NCBI GenBank assembly: GCA_022495005.1
Contig: JAGYXB010001010.1
Location: 2,666,001 to 2,730,000 of the forward strand
DNA: 64,000 bases
From: Rhyacophila brunnea
Taxonomy: Eukaryota; Arthropoda; Insecta; Trichoptera; Rhyacophilidae
Direction: 5' to 3'
Shown here: piece by piece, positions 1 through 11,085 of the stretch
Layout: the number at the start of each line of letters is the position of its first letter
Position numbering within the stretch: position 1 is the stretch's first letter
Program-made: the position numbers and the translations under genes
Notes under the pieces: generated by a model
The model's database searches: none
What the model saw: the letters and a program-made list of their open reading frames with translations, nothing else
Told to the model about the DNA's origin: nothing

Positions 1-184
1 AGCCGCGATATGGCGCCATCATAAGTAACGTTCACCACAGAACAAGTGGATTGTATTTACAATTGAAATTCGTATTATTAATAACAATAATAACATTAAA
101 AACAGTCAACACATTACCTGAATCATAATATCTAAATGAATATAATATATTATTAATAGTATTATATTTTAGTAACTTGTATTC

Positions 185-360
185 TTATATCTTTTTTTGG
201 CAGACGAACATCGCTGAAGCATCGCAGCTACCGTTCTCTAAATGACCATTACTATTATAATCATCATTACTTAATCCACTGGCGCCACACCTTAGGCCTT
301 TATTGAGCTTGGGATAGTTAGAATTCCAAGATGTATATCCAGAGTTTCGCAAATAATCAC
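185..360 (-). CDS. Gene D terminal exon (second half of last CTLD)
   Basis: The exon follows a CTTAACAG acceptor and starts in phase 1. It encodes DYLRNSGYTSW, then a cysteine (LRCGA), a second cysteine (GSCDASAMF) and FVCQKKI before TAA. The spacing of the last cysteines fits the C-terminal CTLD half. The QPD/EPN position reads SNYPK, so the usual calcium-dependent sugar site is missing. Confidence 0.85.
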
Positions 361-3300
361 CTGTTAAGAAAGAAAAACAAACTATAATTATGTACAATAG
401 TATAAATTTCAAAATATATAATAAAAATACAATACTAAACAAAACAATTACATAAGTTTTTATTGAATACTAATTATAGTTGGTAGCATGGCCCCCACAA
501 AGGGGGGGTGGCGTGGCGGTAGACCCTAATAAGTGAGATATTTTCTCTAATGGGTAAAAAAGTCGCCTGCGGCGCTATTATACTTGAAGAATATTCACAT
601 TTTAAATTGTCTAGTTGTGGTTGCGTAAAGCGGTTTTTGATTATTGTGCGTCGATATTCCAAAACTCAAGTGGATTTAGGTATTCAACAGTACGAAAAAA
701 ACGCTAAAAATACACCGAACACCCTTAATTTTACCTGAAACAATATTTAGAAAACGATTTTGTAGACTCTACTGTAGAGCGTCTCACTGTCTTTAATCCT
801 AGCGATGGGTAGGGGGGCCCGCCAAAGATCCTGGCCTAGAGCCATGCTTCAAAATGTGGGGCCCATGGTCGGCAGCGTAGTACAAATTTCTGATAAACGC
901 TAATAATTAATATTCACATTCTTAGTAGTTATGCATTAGTCAATTGTGTCGTAATTTTTTTTTCTGGACAATCTTTTTACTATACAGTATACGCTAATAA
1001 AAAACAATTAAATGTTTGAAATAGAAAATTGTGGAAAAAAAACATTTATTTTGCATTGGAGCAAGAACGTAATAGCTAACAACTGTTTAGTGTAAAAGCT
1101 CTTATATGACTCTGTGGGGGGTCATGTACTTGATAATATCAAGTAGGTATGTCCATATATTATTATAGAAGAAAAATGTTAATTTATTTGAAACTCAGTA
1201 ATAGACTTACATTATACCTACGCCTTAATGGGGGAAATGAAATTTAAGTTATTTTTGTTACATGCAAAAATCGTTACTAACTTAGTACCTACTACTTAAA
1301 TTATAATTATTGCGATAAGAGAAAGAAATTTAATTGTCTAACGATTTTACTTCTGAGTTTCAAACTATCCAACATGAAACATACATCAATCTTTACGGAT
1401 AATTATCAAGTTTAATGGGGTCGTCAAATCCACCACAAGTGTACAGCTCACTTTCTTCGTTGATTTTCGCAAATGTGGGAGCATTTTTGCAAATAAATTC
1501 AACAAGCTGTAATTTATTTTGAGGGCTCTCAAAAGAATCTTTGCAATTAATCCACCACATCTAAGGGAAATCTTCAAGGCTTACATATTATTAAGAATTT
1601 AAATATTAGTATTTACATTGTTTAAGGGCTTCAGCACAAGTTTATTTATGGAAAAGCTCATCTGATCCACTATTTGGGCCTTTTGATTTCCTACAACTTG
1701 ACTATGAGTGACGAGAAAATAATTAGTATCCAAGACAAATGACGAATGAACCTCTACCAACATGCAAATGTAATTCTAACTGCCGTACATTATCATGTAG
1801 TTATAAGAAATCGGCTATGACATCTATATCATTGTGTAAATCTGTAAGTAGTGATTGTAAAAACTGTGATCATGATACTTAAAGCAGTTTGAACACTAAC
1901 TTGACTTGTTTCTTTTTTTTTTTTTTTAATAAAGTGCACATAGTGTGGTTAGTGGTTATCATTATTTCATTTATTCACCTATATGTGCAACCTACACTGT
2001 TTCTGGATTGACCATTATACTAAAACTAATGTCATATGCATATATATGGTAAAGATACCAATCTGGGTGATTACATACAAAAATATTACTAAATAAAATA
2101 ATTTAAGCCAAGGAGGATCCTAAGAATCGATATTTTGAACACATTGCACTACCCGCTATTTTTATTTTTTCAAATGGGACGAACCGTTCTACGACCATGC
2201 CGATGGCATGGTATAATTATTGCATTTTCAATCAATCCCTGATTCGGTCTTGGTTTTATTGAAGAACTTAGAACAATTTTTGGTGGATTATAAGAAAAAA
2301 ATTAAAACCTCAATAAAAAAAATTGACCACTAATATCACCTGGCAAAATCGACATTATATATCTTTGTGACCCCAAAAACCTATTCCAATTGTCAGAATG
2401 CGTTCCGCATATTATGTATACGAAAAGTCTATGGGATCCTGCACTAGACGAGATATTTAATTATCGGGTCGTGAAATAACATAAATAACAACACCATACT
2501 CGTATTACATAGTTTGAACGATTGTTATAGACATTATAATGCAATATTAGAAGATTAACCCGTGAAATTAAAAGTATAATATTATTAACACAATCATTAA
2601 TTCTATAATAAATTCAATATTTTAACTTAAAAATATATCAATATTTTTTTTACATTTTCAACACTACAGCTCGGTCACTGTTGCAGAGATAATAAAAATA
2701 TATTCTAATTAATGATATGTATTTTATAATATTATTCATCTTTTATTTAAAATATTTTTAAATTATTCGAGGTGTTATTGAGATATGATTGAAAAACTAA
2801 AAACCGTCCGCCATTTTTCAAGATGGTGGCCGTAGCACAGTATCGACGAGTGTTGTTTTGATGAGTAAGATGTTATTACTAAGCAAGGAGTAAACCCCTA
2901 ATATTACTGGACAAAGTGACGAAAGACCTTCCTTTAGTGGCCAAATCAATTTTTATCTTTTATCTATACGGATTTCCAGCCAATGTATTACAACTCCTGG
3001 AGACGTCGCGAGGTGTTTTCTATACAGTAATATTTAAAATATATGTATCGCTAGATTTTAAAATCAGCCAAGTCTACCTTTAGGTATTTTTGACTTTTTT
3101 ATAAATTGCTGAAGAACTACTGCTTTCTAACATTTATGCATTATCGAAATGTGGAACTTATTAATTTTAAGTAGTCTATACTCGAAATAGTATAAACTTT
3201 CACCCTTGTGACTGTGTACTTGAGAAAACAAAAAGCTGTTTTTCTCCTATTCATCTATTATGGACTTGGCTGATTTTGAAATCTAGCGGCACATATAATA

Positions 3301-6300
3301 TATATATAGAAAGAATTAAGTATAATTGTTGTATGCGTATTTACGTGATATAAGTGCAAGGAATTACTCGAATTTACTTAAAGCACAATCCCTATAATAT
3401 TTATTTTCAAATCATCGTAGACTACAAGTTTTTCCACAGCCTTTGAAGCCAGAATTTGTATGACAGATAAATTTATAGCCCTAAGCAGCTGCAAATATTA
3501 TACAATTTTGTCAAAAAAAATATTTACGTACCATTCACAGCCTACAATATAATGGAAATAACATTAACGTGAAACCATATATTATACGTATTATGACTAT
3601 GGCAAATTCACAAAGACAAAGTAAGAGAAAAGGTGATTTCTTATCGAATGGTATGATTTTCATAACGTAAAATTTTATTTTATGATTGTTTCAATGCCTT
3701 TTTTTCACCCAAATAAAATCCCTTTTTATGCTAACGTGGCAAGACCGACAGGTTACTTTACTTGGATAAGGGGCCATGATTCGAAAAGTGTTGGGAATCA
3801 GTAATCTAATAATTGAGGATGTTATTTTCAAAGTCGGTAGTCGGTAAAAATATTAAGCACGTTGTTTAAGACTGCAGACAGATTATTGTCATTTTGAAAA
3901 CAGATTTGTAAACAATTATTATAAAAAGGGAATAGCGAAATAAAATGTCCTTTATGTCATAAACTTAAGAAACAGTATATATTACTAGTATAATCTAGTG
4001 TCAACTGATGCTCAGTGCGCGAGGTATTTAAAAAAATGTACCTGTTATGAGTGGGTTAAAATAATAATGGCAAGATGAACTGTCAGATTGAATTTAGTTT
4101 CGAGCAAAACCTCCACTGTTCAATATAGTGCGCTGCAAACCCGCCACCATTTAAAGGTTACGCCTGCCACTATCAAAAATACTCTTAAATATTTACTAAT
4201 CCAATATATATATTTGAATTACATCATTATTAACGGTAAATTGGAGATACACTTTCTAAATAAAACCTAAGGTATTTTGTTTTTCCATCAAAATAAACCT
4301 GTGAATCGTTTTTTATTGATACTCATGATTCACAAAAAGTAAAAAGTGGCGCTTTTGCAAGTAAAGCCCTCAATTGAGGCTGTTAGTTTTAAAGTCGGTA
4401 GTAATTGCGAAAAAATATTAGGCACGTCATTTAAGACTGCATACAGATTATTGTCATTTTGAAAATAGATTCGTAAACAATTAGAAAAAGCGAATAGTGA
4501 AATAAGATGTAATTTATGTCAATAAAATTAATACAAAAAAATGTTTGAAGTTAGTTGTAATGTATAAAAATGACGGATTATGAATATAAATGAACCGGTT
4601 CAATTCTATTTAAATAAAAAGCAGAATTGGATTTGATATTGTATGAATATGTCTACTTACGATATAAAGTACCTACTTACAAAATCAAAATCAAGAAAAA
4701 TACCAAAAAAGTAAAGATGGACGTTACAGACTTTGAAACTAATATCCTTAATTAAATTTATTTTATTGTGTTAACTGTCAATTTATGGTGGAAATGCATT
4801 GTATTATTAATTTAATTTGACAAAACGCAAATTTTTGTCGTACTTATTCCACTTTTATTAATTAATATCTGGACCGGTTTTGTACGCCTCAGAGGGACAT
4901 TTTCAAATGTAGTTGAAAGTAAATCAGTAAATTATTAATTAAGTAATTATGTAAATTAAATTAATAATACCTAATTAAATGATTTACTATAATATTATTA
5001 TCATAACTGTTAATTTTATTTGAATAATAATAAATTAGATATTTCAATAAATAATATATTTACCATCGACGGTTCTGTAAACTCCTTCTGTAAATAAGTC
5101 ATGGAATCCAACATGGAATATAGAGTAGTCGTAATTATGTACGCCAAATGCTTGTTTATTAATCACGGGCAATTGTTCCTTTAGAACACGAGCCTCTTCT
5201 TCACTATTAATTATAAACAGTGTTGCATTTTCCATTATACACGTTTTCATTGCTTCGTGCCATTTCTTCGGAACATGATGATATTTCACACATTTATGTC
5301 TGTTTACTGATAAGATTTCATATCCTGAAATTATACCAAGTAAGTAAATGAGTATCACTGTAAAATTATTTCATAAACGGTAAAGGAAACAAATTAAAAC
5401 ATGTCATTACAGCGGCTTTCTATGTAAAACATAGTCTTTCATTTCTTGTGTAAGTGTGCGGTGTGCGGTGTGTATGTTGTCAATAATGGTTTGATTGCAT
5501 ATGTTTCACGTCTAACTCATATACAACGTCTTGATGTATTTTCTTGAACTAGACATAATGTTGTTACATATTTTGTGAAACACGATGAACCCATGTAGTT
5601 GATAATCAACTCAAATCAAACTATTTGCGCATCGGATCCAAGTAACAATGATTTCTACCCTTATTCTCTTTGTACCAGCTGACGCTGGTCGGAACAAGAC
5701 AAAATATAGAATGCCAACCTCAAGCTAGTCTCGAAATTTTTTGGGTCAGGACATTCTTCTACCAAGGCCTCGCTTACGGGAAATCTTCCCATGAATGTAA
5801 AACTCTGTCCGCCGAAGATGTTTCTACCAAAAATATATGTATGGAATGGGATCAGCCGCTCAAGTCGGTTCAACCAGCTGTTGGGCCCTTTGGTCCGTCC
5901 AACCTGGTTGCCTCAAAAGAGATATTTTTTTGCATTAAAAAAAATGCGGCGCTATACTGTCGTGAAGATTTCTTTACATAGATTGTTCGGTAAGTCATGT
6001 TAATTCAGTAAAAGCACACTTAAATACATAGCAAACTCAGTGGGTCTATTCTATGCTTATCGACCGCTAAAGTGATAAAGTGAAAAATATTATCAAACTT
6101 AGGGTAGGTTTGTATCAAAATATTAGCACTTATTGTAACAATTACACGAAGCCGGTTTTATTGTTGCAATAAGTGCTATATTTTAACAGCACCTATCTTG
6201 CTGCTGTTAAAATATCGCACTTATTGCAACAATAAAAACCGGCTTCGTGTAATTGTTACAATAAGTGCTAATATTTTGATACAAACCTACCCTAAGTTTG

Positions 6301-8260
6301 ATAATATTTATCAATTTAGTGTTCGATAAGTATAGAATAGACCCACTGCTGTGGTTAACTGCTCCAGCGGGTCTATTCTATACAAAAGGCTGCTTCTGTC
6401 CGCTAAAACCGCTAACTAGGGTATGTTTGTATCAAATTATTAAAACGTATTGTAACAATTATGATTAGTCGGTATTAATTGTTGCAATAAATGATATATT
6501 TTAACGGCATGCCCCCTGCCTGTGCTAAAATTTAGAGCATGAGCGATAGAGAGAGAGAGCGAGATAGAGACAGTTTCGACTTATTAACTGAATACAATAC
6601 AATTACAATTATAATATTTCAATATAAAATGTATGTAACAAATGCTAACACATTATCACGTTAGCACGTTAGTGGTCGATAGTCGCCTTTTGTATAGAAT
6701 AGACCCGCTGATATATTTCCAGTCATAACAAAAACACTGATGCTTCACATGGAAACGTAGGGTCTTGAAATAAGCCCACATAAAATAGGGTGTGATAACC
6801 ACACTTTGGTGGGATCTTGATCTTTAACTTCAATTTCTCCAGGACAAAAACCCGACAGTGAACTTTCCTAACTCAAAACCCCGACAGCTTCTAAAATACA
6901 AATATTATAATAATCAATAATATATTTATATGTGTAATGTAATATAAGCTATTATAATGATTATAATAATTAATATAATATTTTTGGTTGGATAAGGTTT
7001 TATTGTCTGATGTCTGTAATACAATATACTATGAAGATATTTATAAACAAGTATAATATCTGTGCTTATTAAATGTTAATTCTTCCAAATATTTTGAAGT
7101 CAAGATGTTGGTTGCTCTATCAAGTATTTAGCCATCAGGTTTTAGTTTGTTGGAATTATGACACTTTTGCGTTTCTGCCAGTTTCGGATTCCCGTTGTAT
7201 AACTTTAAGTCTTAGAACACACTGTAAGTTTTGCAATCGCCTTACTTGGCCAGATTTACAAATTATAATCGACTACTAAACCAAAACAGATATTCCAGCA
7301 AACATAACTCCGCAATGTCTAGTACTGCCACAAATACGGTATGTTTTTTTTCGGTTTTTATAGAGGAGGCTACTAATTGATCATCCAGAGAGGAGTCAAG
7401 ATAAATACTGCCAAATTAGTTAACCAATGATATTCAAAATTCTGTATTTCTATAGAATGAAGCGACTCGTTTTATAATTAAGCAAAAGAGTTTATAATAA
7501 TATACTTAATTGATTTGGTTTAGTAAGTACCTACGTTTTTGAGGTGTTTTAAAATTATGTATGATCTATAAACAATGTTACTAACTCAAATCTTGTAAAA
7601 TTGAATACAAATCTAATATAGTAACTAAACTATTAGCAAGTGCAAATACGACAAGACAAAGTTTTGCAGAGATCCTGACGTCGGCAAAGATTAAAGGTAA
7701 GTACATATTATTGGTACTTCTTTCCAGACAACAAAAACCGATTCGTAACGTAATGTGATAAGCTTTTCTGTTGTATATTCTCTGGTTAATTGCATTGTAA
7801 TTAGGTAGGACGCTGGTGGCATGTATCCATAGTCTAAGCTGGTGGCGTAATTGGTTAACACATTGGTTGGACTTTGATGGATGTAGATTCAAGTCACACC
7901 AAGTGTCGTATTTTAAAAAAAATCTAGTAGGTTTGTTTCTGAGGTGTTGAAAAAAAGTAACAATAAAACGAATTAATAAATGATATCAAGTTTTATCAAT
8001 TCAATTTTGTGTTATAAATGTTATAATATATTGTCACCGCTACATGACTGTATGACTAAATGTAATTAAATATAAAATAGAATAAGTACCTTCATTTGCT
8101 GTATCGCAGTGATAGTTATAATTATTATTCAGTTTCTTTAGACAGACGAACGATACGTCAGTTGTCTTACAGTCGATTGCTGCATATAATCCCTTCTCAT
8201 CTATAGTAACACAGTGACCACTATTTTTAGAAGTGTCTAAGTTCCCCAATAATTTCTCAC
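185..8260 (-). CDS. Gene D: C-type lectin-like protein, 3' part only (three exons)
   Basis: Three exons join in frame: 8260-8090, 5324-5064 and 360-185, all with phase-1 introns, ending at a TAA stop. They encode about 202 residues: the second half of one CTLD (GHCVTIDEKG...FVCLKK), a linker with an extra cysteine (YHCDT), then a complete CTLD whose halves carry VGFHDLFTEG and FVCQKK. These match exons 5, 6 and 7 of genes A and B, so the family plan predicts four more upstream exons (signal peptide, CTLD1, first half of CTLD2). I searched the minus strand up to gene A and found none. A Helitron and a hAT element lie just upstream, and gene E stands in the opposite orientation beyond them. The gene may be 5'-truncated, or its first exons may be too diverged to recognise. 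The visible exons have no stops or frameshifts. Function is inferred: a secreted lectin-like protein without the EPN/QPD triplet. Confidence 0.8.
487..868. mobile_element. Terminal-inverted-repeat element, family with GGCCCCCACA ends, copy 1
   Basis: The ends are CATGGCCCCCACA and TGTGGGGCCCATGG, an inverted pair. Related copies lie at 32811-33221 (opposite orientation) and 47911-48405, sharing the internal blocks around GTAAAAAAG..CGCCTGCGGCG and CCTAGCGATGGGTAGG. There is no coding capacity. It sits in the last intron of gene D. Confidence 0.6.
870..3040. other. Intron of gene D, no recognisable feature
   Basis: AT-rich intronic DNA. Short open frames on both strands have no family signature and read as chance. 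No RNA gene or clear repeat boundary was seen. Confidence 0.5.
3041..3296. mobile_element. Short inverted-repeat element (MITE-like)
   Basis: The left end CGCTAGATTTTAAAATCAGC is mirrored at the right end (GCTGATTTTGAAATCTAGCG), giving arms of about 25-30 bases around a 190-base non-coding core. No target duplication could be fixed. Confidence 0.6.
3806..3970. repeat. Direct repeat unit 1 (shared with 4366-4745 and gene E intron)
   Basis: This block, with AAAGTCGGTAG, a TTTAAGACTGCA stretch and GATTATTGTCATTTTGAAAA, recurs about 560 bases to the right in the same orientation. A more diverged copy is in the intron of gene E. It is an interspersed repeat or a remnant of duplicated intron. Confidence 0.6.
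4366..4745. repeat. Direct repeat unit 2, extended
   Basis: Same block as the preceding unit. It continues into sequence (GAATATAAATGAACC, AATCAAGAAAAATA, ACTTTGAAACTAA) also found after exon 1 of gene E near 14340-14580. The shared order suggests one old repeat or homologous intron. Confidence 0.55.
5064..5324 (-). CDS. Gene D exon, first half of last CTLD
   Basis: Bounded by a CCTGA-type (CAG) acceptor and a G|GTAAAT donor, 261 bases, phase 1 at both ends. It encodes KCVKYHHVPKKWHEAMKTC, then ENATLFIINSEEEA and HVGFHDLFTEG, the CTLD helix and WIGL-like core strand. The extra N-terminal cysteine can pair with the linker cysteine in the previous exon, as in genes A-C. Confidence 0.9.
5640..5990. 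other. Less AT-rich block of unknown origin in gene D intron
   Basis: Base composition is clearly less AT-rich than the flanks, and open frames of 60-100 codons overlap on both strands. None has a family signature. It may be a decayed gene or transposon fragment. Confidence 0.35.
6038..6348. mobile_element. Near-perfect foldback element, CAGYGGGTCTATTC family, copy 1
   Basis: The whole 311 bases form one inverted repeat. It starts CAGTGGGTCTATTCTATGCT and ends ...AGAATAGACCCACTG, and the arms meet at TTAACAGCACC / GCTGTTAA. Internal stretches such as CACGAAGCCGG and CCGGCTTCGTG pair base for base. It is non-coding; a transcript would fold into a long hairpin. Confidence 0.85.
6365..6710. mobile_element. 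CAGYGGGTCTATTC family element, copy 2
   Basis: It lies 16 bases after the foldback copy. It begins CAGCGGGTCTATTCTATAC and ends TATAGAATAGACCCGCTG, with a non-palindromic core including a GAGAGAGAGCGAGA stretch. It shares the GTTTGTATCAAA and TTGTAACAATTA blocks with the other copies. Confidence 0.8.
7838..7905 (+). repeat. tRNA-derived SINE head
   Basis: A-box-like GTGGCGTAATTGGTTAAC and B-box-like AGATTCAAGTC lie at tRNA spacing, but there is no paired acceptor stem. This is a decayed SINE, not a working tRNA gene. Confidence 0.5.
8090..8260 (-). CDS. Gene D exon, second half of preceding CTLD plus linker
   Basis: Acceptor CATAG and donor G|GTACTT bound 171 bases, phase 1 at both ends. 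It encodes GHCVTIDEKGLYAAIDC, FVCLKK and the linker YHCDTANEG. It aligns with exon 5 of genes A, B and C. It has no upstream partner exon in the window. Confidence 0.85.
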
Positions 8261-8375
8261 CTATGACATAAATATAAACACATTCATTACCTACTATAAG
8301 ACATTTTTTGACAAAAATATTGTTCCTACGAGTACGTCGTAGAAAAATAAATTGAAGCAAATTCCACGTGTGAGC

Positions 8376-9429
8376 ATGTCGCAATTGCGTGCATCTCAAT
8401 CACAAGAGGCACGAGCTGAACGAAATCAACAACGACAATTGGAACGGAGCCAAGCGCGCCGGTTCGTAGTCAACACACCCAGAGCAAATGATTGACAACG
8501 CCAACAAGTACATCGAGCATTTACATCCGCTTCATTTCTTCGTCTCGCATTCGAGTACGAGCCAGATATTGAATATTCCGCTCATCCGAAAGTGTTGATT
8601 GGTGCTATGGACAAAGAATGTCCTCATTGTCATGCGCTCAAATTCAAACATGAATCAGCCAGGATGTGTTGCACATCAGGAAAAGTGCAACTACCAGAAA
8701 TTGAGATACCACCAGAACCATTGAACGGCTTGCTCATCGACACGGTTCCAGATTCAAACCTGTTCCTGAAGTCCATTCGCACATTCAATTCATGTTTCCA
8801 AATGACTTCGTTCGGAGCAACAGAAATAGTTCATAATACTCCGGCAAATTGTCAACAATTCCATTCTACGTTCAAAATCAAAGGCCAGGTATACCACAAA
8901 GTAGGCTCATTGCTGCCAATGTCAAACGAACCACATATTTTTTTACAAATCTACTTCATGGGCGGTGAGACAATCAATCGTGTGGATGCACGTTGCGGCT
9001 ACAATAACCTCCATTCGCCTAATGCCAGGCGTATCGTCGGCGAACTGGACGCCCTATTGAATGAGCACAATGAATTATTGAAATTCTTCAAAGCACACAT
9101 GCACGAATGTGCAAACAATCACGCTATTATCATCAATCCTGATAAAACATCAGCTGGAGAGCACGTGCGTTAATTCAATGCACCTGTTTTTACGACATTG
9201 CTGGAATCATGGTTGGCGACCGCACATCGACGCGAGAATTCGTGATTCTAAGAAGAAACAATAATCTGGAGTTCATCGCTGACACACACCGTTCATATGA
9301 CGCTCTCCAATATCGGCTAATTTTCTGGTAGGGACAAGGCGGATATTGCATAAACATTAAACAACGAGATCCTGTCACATGTAATTCATTCATTATGAAC
9401 ATCATTACTCATTTTGAATTGAGAAAATG
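8376..9429 (+). pseudogene. Helitron helicase-like N-terminal domain, broken
   Basis: Translation from the ATG gives MSQLRASQSQEARAERNQQR, the usual arthropod Helitron start. The zinc-binding CPHCHALKFKHESARMCC block and GKVQLP follow, then IRTFNSCFQMTSFGA and QVYHKVGSLLP. Codon 40 is a TGA stop (8493-8495). After 9172 the frame shifts, and the family sequence continues as YDIAGIMVGDRTSTREFVI and THRSYDALQYRLIFW with another stop. Rep and helicase catalytic motifs are not present. It is a dead copy. Confidence 0.85.
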
Positions 9430-9606
9430 AATGGTTGATGTTTTTTTGTTTTTATCGGCGGTCATCGTCTACAGCGCTCTATTCCTCTTTCTGACATAGA
9501 TCCCATCCCCACACACTTACGATACATTCGTTATTTTTTATTTTACAACCAAAATATTCACTAGAAATAATTTATATGGCAGAACAACGTTTGCCGGGTC
9601 AGCTAG
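8376..9606 (+). mobile_element. Helitron, internally deleted, with 3' terminus
   Basis: A Helitron Rep/helicase-like N-terminal coding region is followed directly by a non-coding 3' end. That end reads GCCGGGTCAGCTAG and is followed by T, the expected CTRR terminus at an A|T insertion point. About ten bases before it GGCAGA..TTTGCC can form a short stem. Most of the helicase region is missing. The 5' TC end could not be placed and lies left of this start. Confidence 0.75.
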
Positions 9607-10098
9607 TATATATATATAAAATATAGAGTTATTTCGATATGCACTGATAAATTGGAGTCTATGAGGAGCAGACAAAATCAATAAAAAAAATATAAGTAAA
9701 CACTCATCGTATTTTTCAACATATTATGTAGGTATGTACTCGTCAGAATCTTTAAATAAAGCCTCTTTTCCTTATTCAAACACATTTTAAGTATAAATTC
9801 AAATTCAAATTTAAATGTAGGTGTCTATTAATTATATTTAGTGAACATTAGAAATTACATAATATTGAATGAATGAGCTCAGTTAATCATATTTTAAGAA
9901 TTTATAAAACAGCGTCCACCTAACTCACACTCACACAGGTGAAATATAAAGTTATCACTTTGAGACAACAACAACTGATGCTCCCGATTACTTATATAGT
10001 TATCATGGAGGTACAAGTTAATACTGCCTACATATAATCGCAAAGTTCGCATTTACACCGCGTATAAGTTGGAAAAAGTATGTAGTCAAATATGTGAC
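9607..10098. other. Intergenic, nothing recognised
   Basis: AT-rich sequence between the Helitron and the hAT element, with no coding or repeat signal. Confidence 0.5.
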
Positions 10099-10106
10099 TT
10101 CTAGAC

Positions 10107-11077
10107 CAGGGGTCGGCAAACTGCGGCCCGCGGGCCGCATGTGGCCCGCCGGGTATTTTTTGCGGCCCGCCATCATTAATTGTACTTCTGATTACAAATA
10201 ACTTTTTTATAATTTTTAAAAAAATATTAAAAATAGATTAAAATTTGAAGAATTTGTTGTTTCGTTAATGTATTATCTCAGTACGTCTTCCTTGCGTCTC
10301 GTCTCACACTATGTAACCACTATTTTCTACGTTGAACATCGTGACACATTTAAATACTTTTAGCTCCGCGTTCCAAGGAAAAAAATATATGCCCATGATA
10401 TGGTAAAAGTTTGAATGGATTTCAATTAAAACTCAAGTTATTTCTTCGACAAATATCGAATAATAACGTGGACCACTTTCCAACTGAAAAAGTTGCTGAA
10501 TATATCAGAATATAAATTTGAAGAATATGGTAAAATTATTAAAGCTCTGAATGACGATTTTTCACAAAGATTTGGTGACTTCCGAAAAATTGAGACAAGT
10601 TTAGCAATAGATATTGATAGTGTACCGACAGAGCTTCAACTTGAGATTATTGATTTGCAGTGTGACACTGATTTAAGAGAATTGCATCGTCGTGAAGAAA
10701 TCTCCAAATTTTACATGCCATTCAGACAAATTCGACCAACTTAAAGATTATGCAAGAAAAATGTTCGTTATTTTTAGATCAGCCTATATATGTGAACAAA
10801 CATTTTCGATCATGAACCTCAATAAAAAATCTTTACGATAAAATATCTCCGATGCCCATTTACAAGCAGTTTTGAGAATATCAACTACAAAATTAACACC
10901 TGAATTTAAAAAAATGTTAAGAAATGTACAACAGTTTCATTCTTCTCATTAATTTTTTTGTAATGTTTATTTTTCGTGATAATAGTGTATATCTAAAAAT
11001 GGTATTTTACTTGCGGCCCGCCGCTCATTTCGAATTCTTGAATTTGGCCCTCCATTCAAAAAGTTTGCCCTCCCCTG
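10107..11077 (+). mobile_element. hAT (Charlie-like) deletion derivative, copy 1
   Basis: The ends are CAGGGGTCGGCAAACTGCGG and the inverted ...AAGTTTGCCCTCCCCTG. They are flanked by an exact 8-bp duplication, TTCTAGAC, on both sides, which is diagnostic for hAT transposition. The interior keeps only the C-terminal part of a transposase. A copy of nearly identical length and layout lies at 50382-51354, so a deleted form was itself mobilised. Confidence 0.9.
10469..10920 (+). pseudogene. hAT transposase C-terminal fragment
   Basis: The reading frame encodes ISEYKFEEYGKIIKALNDDF and DLQCDTDLRELHRREEISKF, then after a frameshift the dimerisation region (ICEQTFSIMN). This resembles the C-terminal part of hAT transposases related to the GTF2IRD2/ZBED group. 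The DDE core is absent. Confidence 0.75.
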
Positions 11078-11085
11078 TTCTAGAC